Shown: piece after piece, positions 45,673 to 57,063 of the stretch
How positions within the stretch are numbered: the first letter of the stretch is position 1
How the letters are laid out: the number at the start of each line of letters is the position of its first letter
Assembly: GCA_022376925.1 (NCBI GenBank)
Contig: JAIOJX010000025.1
Coordinates: 94,763,608-94,827,607 of the forward strand
DNA length: 64,000 bases
Reading direction: 5' to 3'
From: Tragulus kanchil
Taxonomy: Eukaryota > Chordata > Mammalia > Artiodactyla > Tragulidae
The notes under the pieces: generated by a model
Databases searched by the model: none
What the model was told of the DNA's origin: nothing
The model's input: the letters and a program-made list of their open reading frames with translations, nothing else
Position numbers and translations under genes: made by a program

Positions 45673-46394
45673 TGAAAAGCGGGGATTAGGGGAAGTGGGA
45701 GAAAGTGAAGTGGGGGGAGGTTCTGCGGGGGCTAAAGATGAGTTTGGTGGACTCTGGTGAGAGGTTGATTCGGGGTATGGCGGAGGTTGGGTAGAGTCAC
45801 TAGGTGAGAGAGACAGTTTCAGGAGTTAAAGAGGGTGGGATTTCTGGTGGGGCCTGGATGGGTCTAGCCGGCGGAGGAGAAAGGTTTTCAGGAGGTTCAG
45901 AAAGTGAGGACGAGGCTTCTGTGTCTAAATCAGAGAGAGAGAGAGAGCAGGTTTGGTGTTTCTTAGTGGTGGAGTTATCAGCGATGTAGGCGGAGTTTCT
46001 TTAGCAAGAAGGACTTGGGAGGTAGAACAGACAGCACAGAGAGAAGGACGGGAACAAACATCCCAAAAAGCTTGAACATAAGGAATCTCTGACCATTTCC
46101 CATTCCTTTGGCAGAAATTATCTAAATCAGTGAGGACATTAAAGTCGTAAGCCCCATTTTTAGGCCACTGATTTGATTATCTAGAGAATATTGTGGCCAC
46201 ACACTATTGCAGTCTCAAAGAGTGTGGGTGGGAGCCAACCGGTCCTGGACTGGAGGGCCGGAGGAACGGGAGCCCAGCACAGGCGGGAGCCAACCAGTCC
46301 TGGACTGGAGGGCCGGAGGAACCGGCTTGGGCAGGAGGGGTGTAAACAGCCCAAAAGGGGTCTGAGGATCAGGTTTAGATTTAGAGTTGCCCAC
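45673..46394 (-). pseudogene. gag: gag N-terminal region (matrix and linker), frame broken (second copy ~46,851-47,493)
   Basis: Matrix targets Gag to the membrane, usually through an N-terminal Met-Gly that is myristoylated. Here a Gly-Asn-Ser-Lys-Ser-Lys stretch is preceded by GTG (46,392-46,394) rather than ATG, suggesting a lost start codon. Pro- and Glu-rich sequence follows toward capsid. The putative start is not in frame with the capsid frame, so indels occurred. A 55-bp tandem repeat lies at 46,230-46,339. Boundaries are inferred. Confidence 0.6.
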
Positions 46395-47949
46395 GCTGTC
46401 ACCCGAGACCGGCGGATGTGGAACTAGGCAGAGACAGGCGTCCCCGAGACTGCCTGGGACCACAGGATAGATGTTCTGCTTGGCATGAGCAGAACACCGG
46501 AGAGTGCGAAAACTGTGGCAGACGTCTCCGCAACGGTAGTCGCCGGAAGCCACAGGGGTGCGGCCGCGATTTCCAGCCAGGGGTCAGGAGCAGAGTCTCG
46601 AGTGAGAACAATGGGATATAACGGGAACTTACCACTCACGTGTGCCGGAGCGGGTGATGGTCAGAGAGGTCCCACCGTGTCAGTGGGAGAGGAGGGGCAC
46701 TCACAGAGGGCCGCGAGGCTCACACTCCTCCCGGGTCTTCGGCACCAGATGTAAGAATTGCAAAGACACGGCGGGCTGCAAGCTGTTAGGGAAGAAGTTT
46801 ATTTGGGAAGAGTTCCCGGGCGAGATCCACAGGTCCGAGAGATGGGCCAGGGACTCTGGTGAGAGGTTGATTCGGGTATGGCGGAGGTTGGGTAGAGTCA
46901 CTAGGTGAGAGACAGTTTCAGGAGTTAAAGAGGGTGGGATTTCTGGTGGGGCCTGGATGGGTCTAGCCGGCGGAGGAGAAAGGTTTTCAGGAGGTTCAGA
47001 AAGTGAGGACGAGGCTTCTGTGTCTAAATCAGAGAGAGAGAGAGAGCAGGTTTGGTGTTTCTTAGTGGTGGAGTTATCAGCGATGTAGGCGGAGTTTCTT
47101 TAGCAAGAAGGACTTGGGAGGTAGAACAGACAGCACAGAGAGAAGGACGGGAACAAACATCCCAAAAAGCTTGAACATAAGGAATCTCTGACCATTTCCC
47201 ATTCCTTTGGCAGAAATTATCTAAATCAGTGAGGACATTAAAGTCGTAAGCCCCATTTTTAGGCCACTGATTTGATTATCTAGAGAATATTGTGGCCACA
47301 CACTATTGCAGTCTCAAAGAGTGTGGGTGGGAGCCAACCGGTCCTGGACTGGAGGGCCGGAGGAACGGGAGCCCAGCACAGGCGGGAGCCAACCAGTCCT
47401 GGACTGGAGGGCCGGAGGAACCGGCTTGGGCAGGAGGGGTGTAAACAGCCCAAAAGGGGTCTGAGGATCAGGTTTAGATTTAGAGTTGCCCACGCTGTCA
47501 CCCGAGACCGGCGGATGTGGAACTAGGCAGAGACAGGCGTCCCCGAGACTGCCTGGGACCACAGGATAGATGTTCTGCTTGGCATGAGCAGAACACCGGA
47601 GAGTGCGAAAACTGTGGCAGACGTCTCCGCAACGGTAGTCGCCGGAAGCCACAGGGGTGCGGCCGCGATTTCCAGCCAGGGGTCAGGAGCAGAGTCTCGA
47701 GTGAGAACAATGGGATATAACGGGAACTTACCACTCACGTGTGCCGGAGCGGGTGATGGTCAGAGAGGTCCCACCGTGTCAGTGGGAGAGGAGGGGCACT
47801 CACAGAGGGCCGCGAGGCTCACACTCCTCCCGGGTCTTCGGCACCAGATGTAAGAATCGCAAAGACACGGCGGGCTGCAAGCTGTTAGGGAAGAAGTTTA
47901 TTTGGGAAGAGTTCCCGGGCGAGATCCACAGGTCCGAGAGATGGGCCAG
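45749..47949. repeat. Adjacent direct duplication P (~1.1 kb unit)
   Basis: 45,749-46,850 recurs at 46,851-47,949; the offset falls from 1,102 to 1,099 through three lost bases. The first copy breaks off inside the LTR (46,748-46,850), producing a false LTR fragment within gag. Confidence 0.93.
46230..46339. repeat. 55-bp tandem repeat in gag (also ~47,329-47,438)
   Basis: 'gggagccaacc' with the following 'tcctggactggagggccgga' occurs at 46,230 and again 55 bases on (46,285). The length is not a multiple of three, so one unit shifts the frame. Confidence 0.9.
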
Positions 47950-49043
47950 GGAAATCGCGCCCCGGAGATGGGACGAGGAGGTTTTATTAGGGAGGAAAGG
48001 GGAGCAGGAGAAAAGGGGAGGGGGATCCCTCAGGGCAGGCGCAGAAACGAGTTCTTTGTTTAAGCTTGGCGGGAAGTCCAGTGATGAGTCTACTGTCTTT
48101 GAGGTGTCCGCGGGCTGGGGGTGTGAAGTTCTTGACACTTTCCAGATGCAGTGAGGAATCTTTATGGCCAAGGCTATCTCCTTATCGCAGGTCTAAGGAG
48201 ACTCTCAGGCGCCAGCAGGCAAGCAACTGACCCCCTGATTTAGTGCCGGGGAGTCTCTGGTCGTGGTGTTGACCCTAACAACTGGCCCTTTCTTATGACT
48301 ATTTAGTGCTGGGGAATCTCCTGCCGCTGTGTTAACCCTTTAATAGCCTACCACCCTAGCATCCAGTTTCATGTGAAGTCAGAATTCTTAGAGCAGCCTG
48401 AGATGTGGACACCTAAACCTCTGACTTATATCCTATACTCTTACTCCCTCTGCTTCAGTCCCACTGGCTTAGCACTAGCACTTGACTAGCTCTTGAACTT
48501 GGTGTCCTACCTCCAGAGGGCCACCCTCAGGTTTCTGCTCAAAGGCCTTATTGGAAAGGCCAACTGACTTTGTTTTCTCCTTGACTTTATTTTTTTTCTC
48601 TTTAACACTGTTGACTCTGACATTTTTCATCAAAAGGAAAAAAGAATAGCAGGAGTTAGGCATGCACACCCATGCAGTCAAAAATCCATTTATAACCTTT
48701 GACTCTTCCAAAACTTAACATATACTTTGTATATTATATGTATATCTACATATATTTTATCATTTGTGACATCTTTCTTTTTCCAAGTTTTTTTCTTGGC
48801 ATGAGCAGAACACCGGAGAGTGCGAAAACTGTGGCAGACGTCTCCGCAACGGTAGTCGCCGGAAGCCACAGGGGTGCGGCCGCGATTTCCAGCCAGGGGT
48901 CAGGAGCAGAGTCTCGAGTGAGAACAATGGGATATAACGGGAACTTACCACTCACGTGTGCCGGAGCGGGTGATGGTCAGAGAGGTCCCACCGTGTCAGT
49001 GGGAGAGGAGGGGCACTCACAGAGGGCCGCGAGGCTCACACTC

Positions 49044-49063
49044 CTCCCGGGTCTTCGGCACCA
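49044..49063 (-). other. Primer-binding site, tRNA-Phe-like (copies ~47,827-47,846 and ~46,727-46,746)
   Basis: Two bases after the LTR end, the minus strand reads TGGTGCCGAA then GACCCGGGAG. This fits the complement of the 3' end of tRNA-Phe with one extra G. Reverse transcription of such viruses is primed by that tRNA. The match is from memory. Confidence 0.75.
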
Positions 49064-49065
49064 GA

Positions 49066-49577
49066 TGTAAGAATTGCAAAGACACGGCGGGCTGCAAGCT
49101 GTTAGGGAAGAAGTTTATTTGGGAAGAGTTCCCGGGCGAGATCCACAGGTCCGAGAGATGGGCCAGGGAAATCGCGCCCCGGAGATGGGACGAGGAGGTT
49201 TTATTAGGGAGGAAAGGGGAGCAGGAGAAAAGGGGAGGGGGATCCCTCAGAGCAGGCGCAGAAACGAGTTCTCTGTTTAAACTTGGCGGGAAGTCCAGTG
49301 ATGAGCCCACTATCCCCGAGGTGTCCGCGGGCTGGGGGTGTGAAATTCTTGACACTTTCCAGATGCAGTGAGGAATCTCCATGGCCAAGGCTATCTCCCC
49401 ATCGCAGGTCTAAGGAGACTCCCAGGCGCCAGCAGGCAAGCAACTGACCCCCTGATTTGGTGCCGGGAGTCTCTGGTCATGGTGTTGACCCTAACAACTG
49501 GCCCTTTCTTATGACTATTTCGTGCTGGGGAATCTCCGGCAGCTGTGTTAACTCTTTAATAGCCTACCACCCTAGCA
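49066..49577 (-). repeat. 5' LTR of the provirus (mosaic extra copy 47,849-48,361)
   Basis: About 512 bp with TG...CA termini on the minus strand, two AATAAA signals, and a C/T-rich stretch in the second half. Compared with the 3' LTR it shows roughly 20 differences, mostly transitions, in the part I compared by eye (about 330 bases). This copy joins the flanking host sequence at tccag. Confidence 0.9.
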
Positions 49578-49582
49578 TCCAG

Positions 49583-50190
49583 TTTCATGTGAAGTCAGAA
49601 TTCTTAGAGCAGCCTGAGATGTGGACACCTAAACCTCTGACTTATATCCTATACTCTTACTCCCTCTGCTTCAGTCCCACTGGCTTAGCACTAGCACTTG
49701 ACTAGCTCTTGAACTTGGTGTCCTACCTCCAGAGGGCCACCCTCAGGTTTCTGCTCAAAGGCCTTATTGGAAAGGCCAACTGACTTTGTTTTCTCCTTGA
49801 CTTTATTTTTTTTCTCTTTAACACTGTTGACTCTGACATTTTTCATCAAAAGGAAAAAAGAATAGCAGGAGTTAGGCATGCACACCCATGCAGTCAAAAA
49901 TCCATTTATAACCTTTGACTCTTCCAAAACTTAACATATACTTTGTATATTATATGTATATCTACATATATTTTATCATTTGTGACATCTTTCTTGATTT
50001 TTTTCATATTTCAAGTTTTTTTTCAAAATTGTTGCAAATCTTGAAAAAAGAAACTCTTCCAATATATTTATTGGAAAGAAAACCATAATATAAGTGGACC
50101 TGCAGAGTTCAGATCTCATTGTTCAAAGTATTAGCAAACACAAACAAGTTCATGTACTCAACCTATGGTGAGGTCAAACAAACCTGAACC
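49583..50190. other. Host flank of the provirus (first copy ~48,366-48,794)
   Basis: Non-coding AT-rich sequence. The pre-insertion site would be the sequence ending at 37,654 joined here. A 78-codon minus frame (49,691-49,927) has no recognisable features. Confidence 0.5.
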
Positions 50191-50194
50191 ATTG

Positions 50195-50465
50195 GAGTTT
50201 GGAACAGAGAATAGTTTATTGCAAGGACCAAGCAAGGAGAATGTGTGACTTGTGCTCGAAAGACCTGAACTCTCTGATGATTTTCAGAGAAGTGTTTTTA
50301 TAGGCGAGATTTGGGGTGAGGGTTGCAGGATGTCTGACTTTCTTCTGATTGGTGGGTGATGAGTTAACAGGGTGGTGGTTCAGAAATCTTGTGCTCAGCC
50401 TGAAGTTACCATTGTCCATCCTGGTGGGGGCCTTAGTTCTTATAGAAAAACTCAAAGATATTTTA
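50195..50465 (-). mobile_element. Solo LTR-like fragment
   Basis: On the minus strand a TATA-like CCTATAAAAA (about 50,297-50,306) is followed by an AATAAA (about 50,215-50,220), the spacing of an LTR U3-R. 'tgattggtgggtgatgagtt' carries an inverted CCAAT. The family is not named. Confidence 0.5.
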
Positions 50466-50737
50466 ATATATATCCCTTGAGGAGAAACCAGAACCCTGCT
50501 CCATGGCTATACTATTGTTGATTTCTGCATTCCTTCACTCTTCTAATTAGTAACATTTGAATCTTCCCTTTGAAACTCAAGGAAGATCTATGAAGCTGAA
50601 ACTTTTTCCCTAGAAACAGGAGGCATAGAAAGACTTTTGAATCTAGGTGGGCTACACAGAGTTCTGCTGGGTTTAAAGGGGTCAATTATGCTTCCTTTAT
50701 GTGCACTTGTATCTGAAAGGATTAATATTAAATTGAA

Positions 50738-50887
50738 AGAACTTCACTGGTAGTCCAGTGATTAAGACTCTGACTTCTAATGCAGTGGGTGTGAGTTTAA
50801 TTCCTGGTCAGGGAGCTAAGGTCCCACAGACCTCAAAATGTGGCCAAAAAGTAAACTAACAACAATAATAATAATAATAATAAAATT
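50738..50887 (+). mobile_element. CHR-type SINE with (AAT)n tail
   Basis: 'cttcactggtagtccagtga' (A-box region), 'gtttaattcctggtcaggga' (decayed B-box) and 'caataataataataataata' as tail. Bases 50,470-50,735 and 50,890-51,435 hold nothing recognised; an 82-codon plus frame at 51,165-51,413 lacks support. Confidence 0.75.
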
Positions 50888-51439
50888 AAATTGAAAAAGG
50901 GACAAGAAACAAATCTATGATTGTCTAGGATTGGGGTGAGAGAGGGAATTTCTCTGGAGTGATGGAAATGCTCTGTGTGCTACTTTTTCGTGGTTACCTG
51001 CCTATACATCTTCAAAGTCCAAAAACTATACTTAAAGAAGATCCATTTCACTGTTTATAATGCTATTTACTATTGACACGTTTTGAATAAACATGACAAA
51101 AGACATTAGTTTGAACCATGAGTAGGGTTGGCATTATGTTGGAAAGAATGTTATACCTACCCAAATGTCCCTCCCCCACCTTTTTCCCTTAAATCACCAA
51201 TTCTCTGAATGCCTCACTGGCCTTACTGAGTATCTCCTCAGCACAGAAAGAATGGGGATCTGCAGAATGAGTGAAGAGAGGGCTGAGGGGACCTATGGAG
51301 CTTCCAGAACCAAGTCTTATCACCCTACAGGGCAAATGTCATGCCCTTTGATGGGCTTTGCTGCCTCTCCAACCATATTTTCTTACTGTCCTTTCCCCAA
51401 AGCTGAGCTCTAATATAATGAATTTATCAACTAAAAAAA

Positions 51440-51960
51440 TAGTCATAACCTAAAAGTTGAGAATTATGTTTCATTTGGTGGGAATTTTTAGGACTTCAAG
51501 CCCCAGATGCAGCATCTAAAAGTAGCCTTGAGAGAACTGCTCTGAGGAGGAAGGATGGAGGAGTCAGGTTATATAGAAGTTTGCAGCAAAGAACAGGTAG
51601 TCTGAACATCAAAAGCATTTTTGTGAATTAAAGAAAACCATATATCTCAAGTTAAGGAATTTAGTGCTTTTCTATATATGGAAAAATGCAAGCGAATGGA
51701 CTCACCGAAGTCATTCCATTCATATGTATCTCAGATATCTGGGGCCAGTATCCTGCAATATTTCACGTTCTGAGTTCTTCAGGGCTCTCTGTAGGGAGTG
51801 ACTGCAGCCTGATGGCTGCCAGATTGTGCAGGTATTCTCCTTTCTGATGAGTTAACAGAGTGATGAAATCACTGATGACTGTTACATCGTTGTTTACTAC
51901 TATGGCCAGAAATGTTTCATTTCTCAAACTGCATGCATTTCCCAGCACAGTCTCATTCAG
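51440..51960 (-). mobile_element. Ruminant solo LTR-like sequence
   Basis: The order 'aaaagttgagaattatgttt', 'gaactgctctgaggaggaag', 'aagttaaggaatttagtgct' and 'atctggggccagtatcctgc' matches a common interspersed LTR of ruminants and resembles 35,090-35,760. No coding sequence. Confidence 0.6.
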
Positions 51961-51985
51961 TGTAATGATTTTGCTTTTCTTGACT

Positions 51986-54235
51986 AGGACAACTTTCTTT
52001 TCCCTTCTCTCCTTTGCATGTAATTGATAAGTTTCCTCTTGAGGCCACTTCTAACCATTGCACCTGCCCCACCTCCGCCCGCCAACTCCCCACTCTGGAT
52101 GGAACTGGTCTTCATCCCTCAAGTGATTTTGAGGCTGTAGGCAAAAGGGGTGGAGAAGGACATTCCTGGCTGGAAGTCCTACGTTGAAACAGGATAATTA
52201 TATTTTCTTCCAACTCCAGCTGTGTTAATACAGTGAGTTCTTAGGTGGTGTTCGTTAAGATTTGTCCTGACCTTTCGTAAATTCTACTTGAAATCTTCTG
52301 TGGTATTTGTGTTCTTTCTAATTTGTACATGTAATTTTTTAATCCTAGCAGAATTTAACTTTTCTAGATGATCCCTCTAAACAGGATGGTTAGTGACTTC
52401 CTCTTGTTAGTGCTCAGATTATCTTTATGAGGTTACTTTGCTTAATACAGTAGTGTGGCATATTGTAATTTAGTCTTTCATTTAGCAGGAATAATTGAGA
52501 ACATGATTTGAATGTCTCCAAAGGATGCAAAACTAATGGACATTTGGTCCCTGCTTTTACGATGGAACGTGTGGGGAAATTTTTAGCTTGCAGATGCATA
52601 TACAGCTTTCTGAAATGGCAGGTTTGCAATAAAGTCTAAAGGAGATACTTTAAAATATCATCCTTGTACTTATAATTTGGGAGATGGCTGAAGGTCAAAA
52701 GAGCACGAGAAGAGTGTCACTGTGCTATGAGCTGAGGCTAAATGAAATCATTTTTATGCTAACCTGCTTAATGAGCTGTATAATCCAAATACTGGCATAC
52801 ATTGTTAGAGCTTTGTGACTGTTATAAGGAAGCTTTGGAGGGTAGCTTGAAGGGTTACAGTTTATTTAAATTAATTATTTTTCTTCCATTGGCTCACATT
52901 CAGTGTTTGAAATTCTGCATAAAGCAGTGTGAAATTCACCATGAAAATCCTATGAAATTTGTGTTATTGTTAGGGATGTATTGACTGAAACTGCCCATTT
53001 TGTCCAGGCATGATGATAACTGTTTGCCTGAGTTGTCTCACAGTAGGAGGTCCTGGTAAAGACTGAGGTGCTACCTCAAAAATGAAACTTCCCTTTGCCA
53101 GTTATGACTTTTCTTCCAACTCCAGCTGTTTCCGTCTCAATAATTTTTCAGGACAACTTTCTTTTCCTTCTCTCCTTTGCATGTAATTGATAAGTTTCCT
53201 CTTGAGGCCACTTCTAACCATTGCACCTGCCCCACCTCCGCCCGCCAACTCCCCACTCTGGATGGAACTGGTCTTCATCCCTCAAGTGATTTTGAGGCTG
53301 TAGGCAAAAGGGGTGGAGAAGGACATTCCTGGCTGGAAGTCCTACGTTGAAACAGGATAATTATATTTTCTTCCAACTCCAGCTGTGTTAATACAGTGAG
53401 TTCTTAGGTGGTGTTCGTTAAGATTTGTCCTGACCTTTCGTAAATTCTACTTGAAATCTTCTGTGGTATTTGTGTTCTTTCTAATTTGTACATGTAATTT
53501 TTTAATCCTAGCAGAATTTAACTTTTCTAGATGATCCCTCTAAACAGGATGGTTAGTGACTTCCTCTTGTTAGTGCTCAGATTATCTTTATGAGGTTACT
53601 TTGCTTAATACAGTAGTGTGGCATATTGTAATTTAGTCTTTCATTTAGCAGGAATAATTGAGAACATGATTTGAATGTCTCCAAAGGATGCAAAACTAAT
53701 GGACATTTGGTCCCTGCTTTTACGATGGAACGTGTGGGAAAATTTTTAGCTTGCAGATGCATATACAGCTTTCTGAAATGGCAGGTTTGCAATAAAGTCT
53801 AAAGGAGATACTTTAAAATATCATCCTTGTACTTATAATTTGGGAGATGGCTGAAGGTCAAAAGAGCACGAGAAGAGTGTCACTGTGCTATGAGCTGAGG
53901 CTAAATGAAATCATTTTTATGCTAACCTGCTTAATGAGCTGTATAATCCAAATACTGGCATACATTGTTAGAGCTTTGTGACTGTTATAAGGAAGCTTTG
54001 GAGGGTAGCTTGAAGGGTTACAGTTTATTTAAATTAATTATTTTTCTTCCATTGGCTCACATTCAGTGTTTGAAATTCTGCATAAAGCAGTGTGAAATTC
54101 ACCATGAAAATCCTATGAAATTTGTGTTATTGTTAGGGATGTATTGACTGAAACTGCCCATTTTGTCCAGGCATGATGATAACTGTTTGCCTGAGTTGTC
54201 TCACAGTAGGAGGTCCTGGTAAAGACTGAGGTGCT
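51986..54235. repeat. Adjacent direct duplication R (~1.16 kb unit)
   Basis: 51,986-53,149 recurs from 53,150, offset 1,163-1,164. The first copy ends with a scrambled stretch (53,080-53,149) that includes a misplaced piece of 'cttccaactccagctg' from inside the unit. The unit holds no recognised gene or repeat. Confidence 0.92.
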
Positions 54236-54248
54236 ACCTCAAAAAATA

Positions 54249-54570
54249 GCAGAGAAGGCTTCCCTGGTGGTCCAGTGGGTGAGGAGTCCGCCTTGTAGTG
54301 CAAGGGGCACCAGTTGGATCCCTGGCCTGGGAAGATCCCACATGCTGCAGAGAAGCTGGACCAATGTGTCCAACTACTGAGCCACAGCTCTGGGGTGCAT
54401 GCGCCCAGAGCCAGTGCTCTGCAGCGACAGAGGCCACTGCGATGGGAGGCCCACACAGGCCAAAGAATGAAGATGGATGGAAACGAGCAAATGAAAGACC
54501 AACAGAAGTGCCCCCACCCCCAAAATCTTAAAAAAAAAGAAAGAATAAATTCTTAAAAAAAAAAAAAAAA
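54249..54570 (+). mobile_element. Near full-length CHR-type SINE (second copy ~55,360-55,681)
   Basis: 'ggcttccctggtggtccagt', 'gttggatccctggcctggga' and the same body as the copies at 26,163 and 29,975. It ends in A-rich tails at 54,530-54,570. Open frames of up to 107 codons on both strands are SINE sequence. Confidence 0.87.
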
Positions 54571-54930
54571 CAAGGAAGAATTCAGAAGAGGCCAAAAGGA
54601 GGAGGGAGGAGACACTATGCCTTACCAAACTTCTCTCTGGGATAGATCTTGGCTAAGAGATGCACTCACAACCAGGGAGGACCCTGAGTCAGAACAGTTG
54701 GGCAGAAACAACCTAGAAACCAACCCTATTACCATAAACACTGAGACTGCCAGCCATGTGGCAGAGTGGTTCTCTTGGGTTCCCTTACCCTGCTGCTCTC
54801 CACCCGGATACCTCTCTCTAATAAAGTCTTTTGCTTTGTCAGCATGTGTATCTCCTTGCACCATTCATTTCTGAGTGTTAGACATGAGCTCACTCTCAGG
54901 CCCTGAAAGGGATCTGCTTCCTGCACACTG
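54571..54930 (+). mobile_element. Ruminant class I LTR fragment (second copy ~55,682-56,041)
   Basis: A purine-rich lead ('ccaaaaggaggagggaggag') precedes U3-R-U5-like sequence with AATAAA at 54,820-54,825, 'cttttgctttgtcagcatgt' and an end near 'ggatctgcttcctgca'. It resembles R-U5 of a ruminant endogenous retrovirus; the internal region is absent. An 85-codon frame across it is not a gene. Confidence 0.6.
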
Positions 54931-55222
54931 CAGTCAAAAATGTTTTGGAAAACGTGGATTCTGTTTGGGGATCAGATTTAATTCTTTAGAAATTCATCTA
55001 GTTTATTTTACTTGAGGAAAGTGATTTAATTCAATGTAGCAGTTGTTGCAAAGACAGTTCTAAAATAATGGAAGCATTTCTTTTTTCCGGCCATTGTATA
55101 TTTGACATTTTATAGATTTGTTATTCTCAATCTGAAATATACAGCGCTGTCCTATTTTTGAGTTAAATATGCTGCAGTTTGGCGATGTTTTAAAACTCAG
55201 GAATAAATGTGATAATAGCATA
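54931..55222. other. Unassigned non-coding DNA (second copy 56,042-56,334)
   Basis: AT-rich, no recognised feature. Confidence 0.4.
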
Positions 55223-56481
55223 TCCTATGAAATTTGTGTTATTGTTAGGGATGTATTGACTGAAACTGCCCATTTTGTCCAGGCATGATGATAACTGTTT
55301 GCCTGAGTTGTCTCACAGTAGGAGGTCCTGGTAAAGACTGAGGTGCTACCTCAAAAATAGCAGAGAAGGCTTCCCTGGTGGTCCAGTGGGTGAGGAGTCC
55401 GCCTTGTAGTGCAAGGGGCACCAGTTGGATCCCTGGCCTGGGAAGATCCCACATGCTGCAGAGAAGCTGGACCAATGTGTCCAACTACTGAGCCACAGCT
55501 CTGGGGTGCATGCGCCCAGAGCCAGTGCTCTGCAGCGACAGAGGCCACTGCGATGGGAGGCCCACACAGGCCAAAGAATGAAGATGGATGGAAACGAGCA
55601 AATGAAAGACCAACAGAAGTGCCCCCACCCCCAAAATCTTAAAAAAAAAGAAAGAATAAATTCTTAAAAAAAAAAAAAAAACAAGGAAGAATTCAGAAGA
55701 GGCCAAAAGGAGGAGGGAGGAGACACTATGCCTTACCAAACTTCTCTCTGGGATAGATCTTGGCTAAGAGATGCACTCACAACCAGGGAGGACCCTGAGT
55801 CAGAACAGTTGGGCAGAAACAACCTAGAAACCAACCCTATTACCATAAACACTGAGACTGCCAGCCATGTGGCAGAGTGGTTCTCTTGGGTTCCCTTACC
55901 CTGCTGCTCTCCACCCGGATACCTCTCTCTAATAAAGTCTTTTGCTTTGTCAGCATGTGTATCTCCTTGCACCATTCATTTCTGAGTGTTAGACATGAGC
56001 TCACTCTCAGGCCCTGAAAGGGATCTGCTTCCTGCACACTGCAGTCAAAAATGTTTTGGAAAACGTGGATTCTGTTTGGGGATCAGATTTAATTCTTTAG
56101 AAATTCATCTAGTTTATTTTACTTGAGGAAAGTGATTTAATTCAATGTAGCAGTTGTTGCAAAGACAGTTCTAAAATAATGGAAGCATTTCTTTTTTCCG
56201 GCCATTGTATATTTGACATTTTATAGATTTGTTATTCTCAATCTGAAATATACAGCGCTGTCCTATTTTTGAGTTAAATATGCTGCAGTTTGGCGATGTT
56301 TTAAAACTCAGGAATAAATGTGATAATAGCATATAGCAAGTATATGGTGGTTTTTTTTTTTTTTTTTGGATGCAGGATGGATATGGGAGTGGTTGGGGTG
56401 GCCTCATAGTGTTCAAGTATATATGTCTTTCTGGGTTATGGAATTGGTTCTTCCAAGAATGAGGAAGTACAATTTTAAAAT

Positions 56482-56642
56482 CACTTTAGACCTGTGTTAT
56501 CCAATATGGGAATTATTAGCCACATGTGGCTATTTAAATTTAAGCAAGTAAGTTAAATAACATAAAACATTCACCTGCTGTATTTCAAGTGCTGAGTAGT
56601 AGTGGCCACCTGTGTCTAGTAGACAGCACTATTTTATTTGCC
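56482..56642 (+). mobile_element. MER5A-like hAT DNA transposon remnant
   Basis: 'gtgttatccaatatgggaat', 'tagccacatgtggctattta', 'tttcaagtgctgagtag' and 'agacagcactatttta' follow the MER5A consensus from end to end, including the inverted termini. It is an old non-autonomous element with no transposase. Confidence 0.85.
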
Positions 56643-56861
56643 CTGTGCACACTAAAGAATGTGAAAAGAAGCATAGATACTTTTCCATCTGACTTCTGAT
56701 TATCTTGAACACAAGAGAATCACTTCTTGGGCCTTATTTTACAGCCTTTTTGCACTTAAGAAACCAGATTACCATCTGTAAAATCAGTGATTTGTTTTGT
56801 GATTTTTGAGAATGTAGGGAATTGGTAATTTTGTGTGTATGGGTAGAGTAGAGGGGACAGG

Positions 56862-56975
56862 GCTGTGCTGCAGAACATGTGGGATTTTAGTTCCCCAAGC
56901 AGGAGGTGAACCTGTGCCCCTTGCAGTGGAAGCACAGAGTCCTAACCACTGGGCTGTCTGGGAATTCCAGGGAGT
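56862..56975 (-). mobile_element. CHR-type SINE fragment
   Basis: 'gggattttagttccccaagc' and 'tcctaaccactgggctgtct' are antisense CHR sequence. The flanks 56,645-56,860 and 56,976-57,063 show nothing else. Confidence 0.7.
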
Positions 56976-57063
56976 TGATAATTTTTATCTTTGTCAAATT
57001 GTATATCTGTTAGCTGGTGCTTCCTAATCTCCACTATTTTAAACATACCCTCAGCACTCAGTC

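Larger units (their letters stand above)
37660..49577 (-). mobile_element. Defective class I (gammaretrovirus-like) endogenous provirus
   Basis: The minus strand shows LTR, primer-binding site, gag, pro, reverse transcriptase, RNase H, integrase N-terminus, env membrane anchor and LTR in retroviral order. The direct repeat tccag (37,655-37,659 and 49,578-49,582) flanks the LTR termini. About 5.6 kb of the interval is artefactual duplication, so I estimate a real length near 6.3 kb. Class I assignment rests on gag and pol sharing one frame across a stop, and on the sequence style of the protease, RT and env anchor. Reading frames carry stops and shifts, and the central integrase to env region is deleted, so it cannot make virus. 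The family is not named. Confidence 0.93.
47578..50030. repeat. Adjacent direct duplication Q (~1.22 kb unit)
   Basis: 47,578-48,794 recurs from 48,795, offset 1,217. The first copy ends condensed at 48,775-48,794. Unlike other pairs the copies differ at many sites in the LTR part, because the first copy carries 3'-LTR-like bases. Confidence 0.92.
54111..56334. repeat. Adjacent direct duplication S (~1.11 kb unit)
   Basis: 54,111-55,222 recurs at 55,223-56,334 with a clean junction. Its opening 120 bases are also in duplication R, so they occur three times. Confidence 0.93.

Noticed and set aside
46748..46850. An LTR fragment inside gag
   Set aside because: It is the broken end of the first copy of duplication P; the real LTR begins at 49,066.
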